Of a stretch of 36,089 bases of DNA, positions 33,105 to 36,089 are shown one piece after another. Within the stretch, counting starts at the first letter, position 1. Every line of letters starts with the position of its first letter. Under the pieces are notes generated by a model. That model ran no database searches, was not told the origin of the DNA, and saw only the letters and a program-made list of their open reading frames with translations. Source of the DNA: Flavobacteriaceae bacterium (lineage in GTDB: Bacteria; Bacteroidota; Bacteroidia; Flavobacteriales; Flavobacteriaceae); contig JABDPU010000250.1 of assembly GCA_013042625.1 (NCBI GenBank), positions 1 through 36,089 on the forward strand. Reading direction: 5' to 3'. A program made the position numbers and the translations under genes.

Positions 33105-33977
33105 TTAATTAAGTTCTAATTGCGTTCCGCCCAAACGCCTCTCATTTTCGAAAACACTAACGAAGTACAGGCCTTTTTCAAATTCATCGGAACCCGGAAT
33201 TGCAGTACAAACTTCTGTGTTCTTATTAGCATAGTTCACAGAAATTTTGGCACTATAAATCAGGGAAAGGTCTCCAAATTCTATGGCACCCATATCATTG
33301 ATCACGTTGTTGTCTGGTCCAACAATCTGTATAAATAACTGTTTATTTCCCGGATTGACTAATGGATTCTCTCCCAGAACAAAGCACACTTCAATCTGAT
33401 CGGCTTTATTAGCCCGATCGGTTAGGACCAATTGGCCGTTACTATTTTCCCTGAACACTTTGGCGTGAAAAGAATTCGCATAAATTTTTGTTCCGGATTC
33501 CAGTAACTTATTCAGAAAACGGTTTTCAGAACGGAGTTGCTGGCTGAGTTTGGTTTGCCTGGTTAACTCATTGCTGATCTCGGAACGTTTATTTTCCAGA
33601 TCCGCAATTAAGAGATTTAAAGAATCGATCCCCAAGGTCTTGCTCTGCCTTTTTAGAAAAAGTAATTCAGACTGGACATGCGAGAGCAGGGCGACATCAG
33701 CCTTTATATCATTTAGGGAGTCTAATGCAGATTGTGCCCTGTCGAGCACAGTGTCGTATTGCAACCTTATGGAGTCATTCTCAAGTTCCAGAGCATCATA
33801 TTGTGAAATGAATGCGCTGAGTTCTTGCCGAAGGAGCTTTTTTTCCTGTTTTATAAAATCGGTGTCCGATTTTATATCACGATAATTAGCAAAACCAAAA
33901 GCTGCAAGAGCGATAATAGCAATTATCAAAGACCCTAAAGCTAATCTGTAGTTAAATTCCGAGGGATTAACTATCAT
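33105..33977 (-). CDS. Membrane-anchored coiled-coil protein of unknown function
   Basis: A 290-residue protein: cytoplasmic N-terminus of about 12 residues, one membrane helix (13-30, LGSLIIAIIALAAFGFA), a long coiled coil (about 40-160, rich in E, L, K, S with repeated DSI/DSL segments), then a compact C-terminal beta domain (about 165-290, YANSFHAKVFRENSNGQLVLTDRANKADQIEVCFVLGENPLV...KGLYFVSVFENERRLGGTQLELN). A single-pass protein presenting a sandwich domain in the periplasm on a helical stalk is the likely form. I know it only as a conserved flavobacterial hypothetical. It is divergent from comF and followed by its own terminator. Confidence 0.85.
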   Translation of the reverse strand: MIVNPSEFNYRLALGSLIIAIIALAAFGFANYRDIKSDTDFIKQEKKLLRQELSAFISQYDALELENDSIRLQYDTVLDRAQSALDSLNDIKADVALLSHVQSELLFLKRQSKTLGIDSLNLLIADLENKRSEISNELTRQTKLSQQLRSENRFLNKLLESGTKIYANSFHAKVFRENSNGQLVLTDRANKADQIEVCFVLGENPLVNPGNKQLFIQIVGPDNNVINDMGAIEFGDLSLIYSAKISVNYANKNTEVCTAIPGSDEFEKGLYFVSVFENERRLGGTQLELN

Positions 33978-34020
33978 TTTACTCGGTGGGATGGATTAAT
34001 TAATACCACAAAATATGTAT

Positions 34021-34028
34021 TAAGTTTG
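34021..34028 (+). promoter_or_regulatory. -7 element upstream of comF
   Basis: TAAGTTTG matches TAnnTTTG. The implied start near 34035 lies downstream of the TTG at 34026, which supports translation from GTG 34053. No clear -33 box is seen. Confidence 0.45.
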
Positions 34029-34052
34029 TTTCGAATAATTTTAATCGATGAA

Positions 34053-34733
34053 GTGATAAAAAACTTGTTAAACATATTTTTTCCAGAAATCTGCATGGCT
34101 TGCCATTCGGTTTTGAATGACAATGAAGTTCATTTTTGCACAGGTTGCCGGCATGAATTTCCAGTTATGAATCTGGATCGAGAGGGGCGCTCAATCATTG
34201 AAAAAGTATTCAGAGGCAGAATTCATTTGAAGTCGGCCGTGGCTCTGCTGCGATTTGAGAAAAAGGGCATTGTGCAGCAACTTTTACATAATCTGAAATA
34301 CAAGGGGCAGGAAGAAATCGGGACAGCTCTTGGTAAATGGTTAGGATCAGAACTCCAGGGAGATAATGGGTTTACTACGGTTGATGTGGTTTTACCAGTG
34401 CCGGTTCATAAATCAAAACTTAAAAAGCGAGGATACAACCAGGTTGATAGTTTTGGCCGCCAGCTTGCGCAAAAACTGAACGCTGAATATCTGGATGATA
34501 TCTTGATCAAGACTTCTGCAACAGCAACAAAGGTTTTCCAACGACGATTCAAACGCTGGCAAAATAATCATGAAGTTTTCGAACTGAATAATGCAGAGCG
34601 ACTTGTTGGCAAAAACATTTTGCTGGTTGATGATATTGTTACCACCGGGGCAACTATTGAACAATGTGCCCAAGTATTGAATTCTGTTCAAGACGCAAAA
34701 CTTTGCGTAGCTGCTATGGCAATAGCCGAATGA
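34053..34733 (+). CDS. comF: ComF family protein (phosphoribosyltransferase-like, zinc finger)
   Basis: A protein of about 226 residues. The N-terminal zinc finger is CxxC...CxxC (EICMACHSVL and HFCTGCRHEF). The C-terminal part is a type I phosphoribosyltransferase fold with VVLPVPVHKSKLKKRGYNQ and the PRPP loop NILLVDDIVTTGAT. ComF proteins take part in DNA uptake or in handling imported DNA; the biochemical reaction is not established. No in-frame ATG precedes the first zinc cysteine, so the start is non-ATG. I favour GTG at 34053 (V/M-IKNLLNIFFPEIC), which matches the usual N-terminal pattern and lies downstream of a -7 box. TTG at 34026 is the alternative. Confidence 0.9.
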   Translation: MIKNLLNIFFPEICMACHSVLNDNEVHFCTGCRHEFPVMNLDREGRSIIEKVFRGRIHLKSAVALLRFEKKGIVQQLLHNLKYKGQEEIGTALGKWLGSELQGDNGFTTVDVVLPVPVHKSKLKKRGYNQVDSFGRQLAQKLNAEYLDDILIKTSATATKVFQRRFKRWQNNHEVFELNNAERLVGKNILLVDDIVTTGATIEQCAQVLNSVQDAKLCVAAMAIAE

Positions 34734-34787
34734 TTATTGCGTTTGGCTAAATATGTTATTACCTTGCGTAAAATTTGAGAACTAACG

Positions 34788-36089
34788 GTGAAAAAAGCCT
34801 TCCCCTTAATTATAATATTCCTGCTCTTAATCTCCGTAAGTTGTGCAAACCGGGGAAATCCCAGTGGTGGTGAGCGGGATACTACTCCTCCGGAGATCGT
34901 TAAGTCTGATCCTGAGAATCTCGGCACGAATTTTACCGCTGATGAGATTGAAATTCAGTTTGATGAGTATGTTAAAATTAAAGAACTCTCAAAAAACCTC
35001 ATCATATCCCCACCGATGGATCCCGAACCTCAAATAACTCCGCTTGGTTCTGCCAGTAAGAAGATCACCATTAAAATTTATGACACGCTGCGGCCTAATA
35101 CAACTTATGCTTTGAATTTTGGTGAAAGTATTGTTGATAATAACGAGGAAAATCCATTTCCGTTTTACAAATACGTGTTTTCAACAGGAGGATATATCGA
35201 TTCACTAACTATGGAAGGTGGTATAACTGATGCTTTAGACAAGCAGGCAGAAGAATTTGTGTCGGTAATGTTATATGAGGTCGATTCCACATATTCCGAT
35301 TCGCTGATCTACAAGGAAAAGCCTGACTATATTACGAATACCCTCGATAGTCTTACAACCTATAAACTTGAAAATCTTAAGCCTGGAAAATACAGGTTAA
35401 TTGCATTAAAGGATGAAAATTCAGATTTCACATTCGACCAGGCAATCGATAAAATCGGATTTGTAGAAGACTTCATTGAAATCCCTACTGATCAGTTTTA
35501 CGACATTCAATTATTCAAAGAGAAAGTAGATTTCAAAGCATTCAGGCCACGCTTATCGGGCCATCAGAAAATCGCCTTTGGTTATGCCGGTGATCCTGAA
35601 TTAATGGATATAAAATTAATAACCAGGGTTCCCGATAGTTTCAACTCAAGGATAACACAAGCCAAAGATAAAGATACACTGAGCTACTGGTTCCGTCCAA
35701 AACTGGAATTAGATTCGCTGATTTTTAAGGTTTCCGGTCCGAAAACCATAGATACTTTTACCGTTCGCCTGAAAGACCAGCTGAAGGATTCACTGGTCAT
35801 TTCGCCATTCAGGGATGGGCCCGAAACATTTGAAAAACCATTTGAGATCGATGCTAATTTACCATTAACAACAATAGACCGATCACAAATTAAATTAATC
35901 GATAAAGATTCGGCTGATGTCTCATTTAACCTGGTTCTGGACAGCCTGAAGAATCGACTAAGATTTGAGTTTGAAAAAACCGAATCTAATAACTACAGGC
36001 TCAAACTCTATCCCGGAGCACTGACAGATTTCTTTGAGAATACCAATGACACCCTCAGCTATTCTATAAGAACAAAGGCAGTGTCGGAT
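34788..36089 (+). CDS. Ig-like (Big_5-type) domain lipoprotein, partial at the right edge
   Basis: An open frame of 434 codons with no stop before the window ends. It starts at a GTG (MKKAFPLIIIFLLLISVSC), giving a lipoprotein signal with Cys19, followed by RGNPSGGERDTTPPEIVKSD. Residues about 33-125 form a bacterial Ig-like domain of the Big_5 kind (PPEIVKSDPENLGTNF...EIEIQFDEYVKI...TYALNFGESIVDNNEENPF). A prealbumin-like segment follows (LENLKPGKYRLIALKDENSDFTFDQ), then repetitive beta-rich sequence. It begins 55 nt after comF on the same strand. The gene pairing comF plus Ig-like lipoprotein is familiar from flavobacteria. The function is unknown, and the C-terminus is outside the window. 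Confidence 0.88.
   Translation, partial: MKKAFPLIIIFLLLISVSCANRGNPSGGERDTTPPEIVKSDPENLGTNFTADEIEIQFDEYVKIKELSKNLIISPPMDPEPQITPLGSASKKITIKIYDTLRPNTTYALNFGESIVDNNEENPFPFYKYVFSTGGYIDSLTMEGGITDALDKQAEEFVSVMLYEVDSTYSDSLIYKEKPDYITNTLDSLTTYKLENLKPGKYRLIALKDENSDFTFDQAIDKIGFVEDFIEIPTDQFYDIQLFKEKVDFKAFRPRLSGHQKIAFGYAGDPELMDIKLITRVPDSFNSRITQAKDKDTLSYWFRPKLELDSLIFKVSGPKTIDTFTVRLKDQLKDSLVISPFRDGPETFEKPFEIDANLPLTTIDRSQIKLIDKDSADVSFNLVLDSLKNRLRFEFEKTESNNYRLKLYPGALTDFFENTNDTLSYSIRTKAVSD

Overview
This window is a stretch of chromosome from a member of the Bacteroidota, most likely a marine or soil Flavobacteriia. The signs are gldD and gldE gliding genes, a type IX-secreted protein with a C-terminal sorting domain, a TonB-dependent receptor, many Bacteroidota-style lipoproteins, a ribosomal protein L21 carrying the C-terminal extension I associate with flavobacteria, and -7/-33 promoters of the TAnnTTTG type instead of sigma70 boxes. 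I see no phage, insertion sequence, CRISPR array, tRNA or rRNA gene. Most of the window is conserved core genome.

Layout. (1) 1-7420: a Rieske-like lipoprotein converges on a thiamine-regulated TonB receptor. That receptor has its own promoter and a clear TPP riboswitch. Behind it, on the same strand, is a tightly coupled six-gene run: phosphopantetheinyl transferase, PcrB/GGGP synthase, PnuC-type vitamin transporter, NadR-like kinase, DUF4301 protein and ArfB. (2) 7421-10780: ahcY with an unusually long leader, a DinB-like protein, and the rplU-rpmA ribosomal pair. (3) 10782-15702: a catalytic/non-catalytic M16 peptidase pair, an EamA transporter and a heavy-metal-binding lipoprotein. (4) 15836-19309: the leftward block mutY-ssb-gldE-gldD. 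(5) 19437-21567: an HU-family gene, a 29-residue basic protein and RNase G. (6) 21609-24375: leftward xth, OmpA-family lipoprotein and aldo/keto reductase. (7) 24496-31322: a large predicted outer-membrane barrel, a small lipoprotein and a 982-residue T9SS substrate. (8) 31495-36089: glyS, a coiled-coil membrane protein, comF and a lipoprotein with an Ig-like domain that runs off the right edge.

How the genes fit together. The left end looks like a thiamine or nicotinamide-riboside acquisition locus: an outer-membrane receptor under TPP control, an inner-membrane PnuC-family facilitator, and a kinase that could trap the substrate by phosphorylation. gldD, gldE, the T9SS cargo protein and the large barrel belong to the cell-surface and gliding side of flavobacterial biology. 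The rest is translation (L21, L27, GlyRS, ArfB, the tiny AURKAIP1/COX24-like protein), RNA decay (RNase G), DNA repair (MutY, Xth, SSB) and the methyl cycle (AhcY).

I do not see a clearly new defence or mobile system. The points most worth a second look are the DUF4301 protein, which carries motifs resembling UDP-sugar pyrophosphorylases; the TPP riboswitch with its possible long-range expression platform; the L21-helix-hairpin-helix fusion; the 29-residue basic protein; and the duplicated cysteine motif in the metal-binding lipoprotein.
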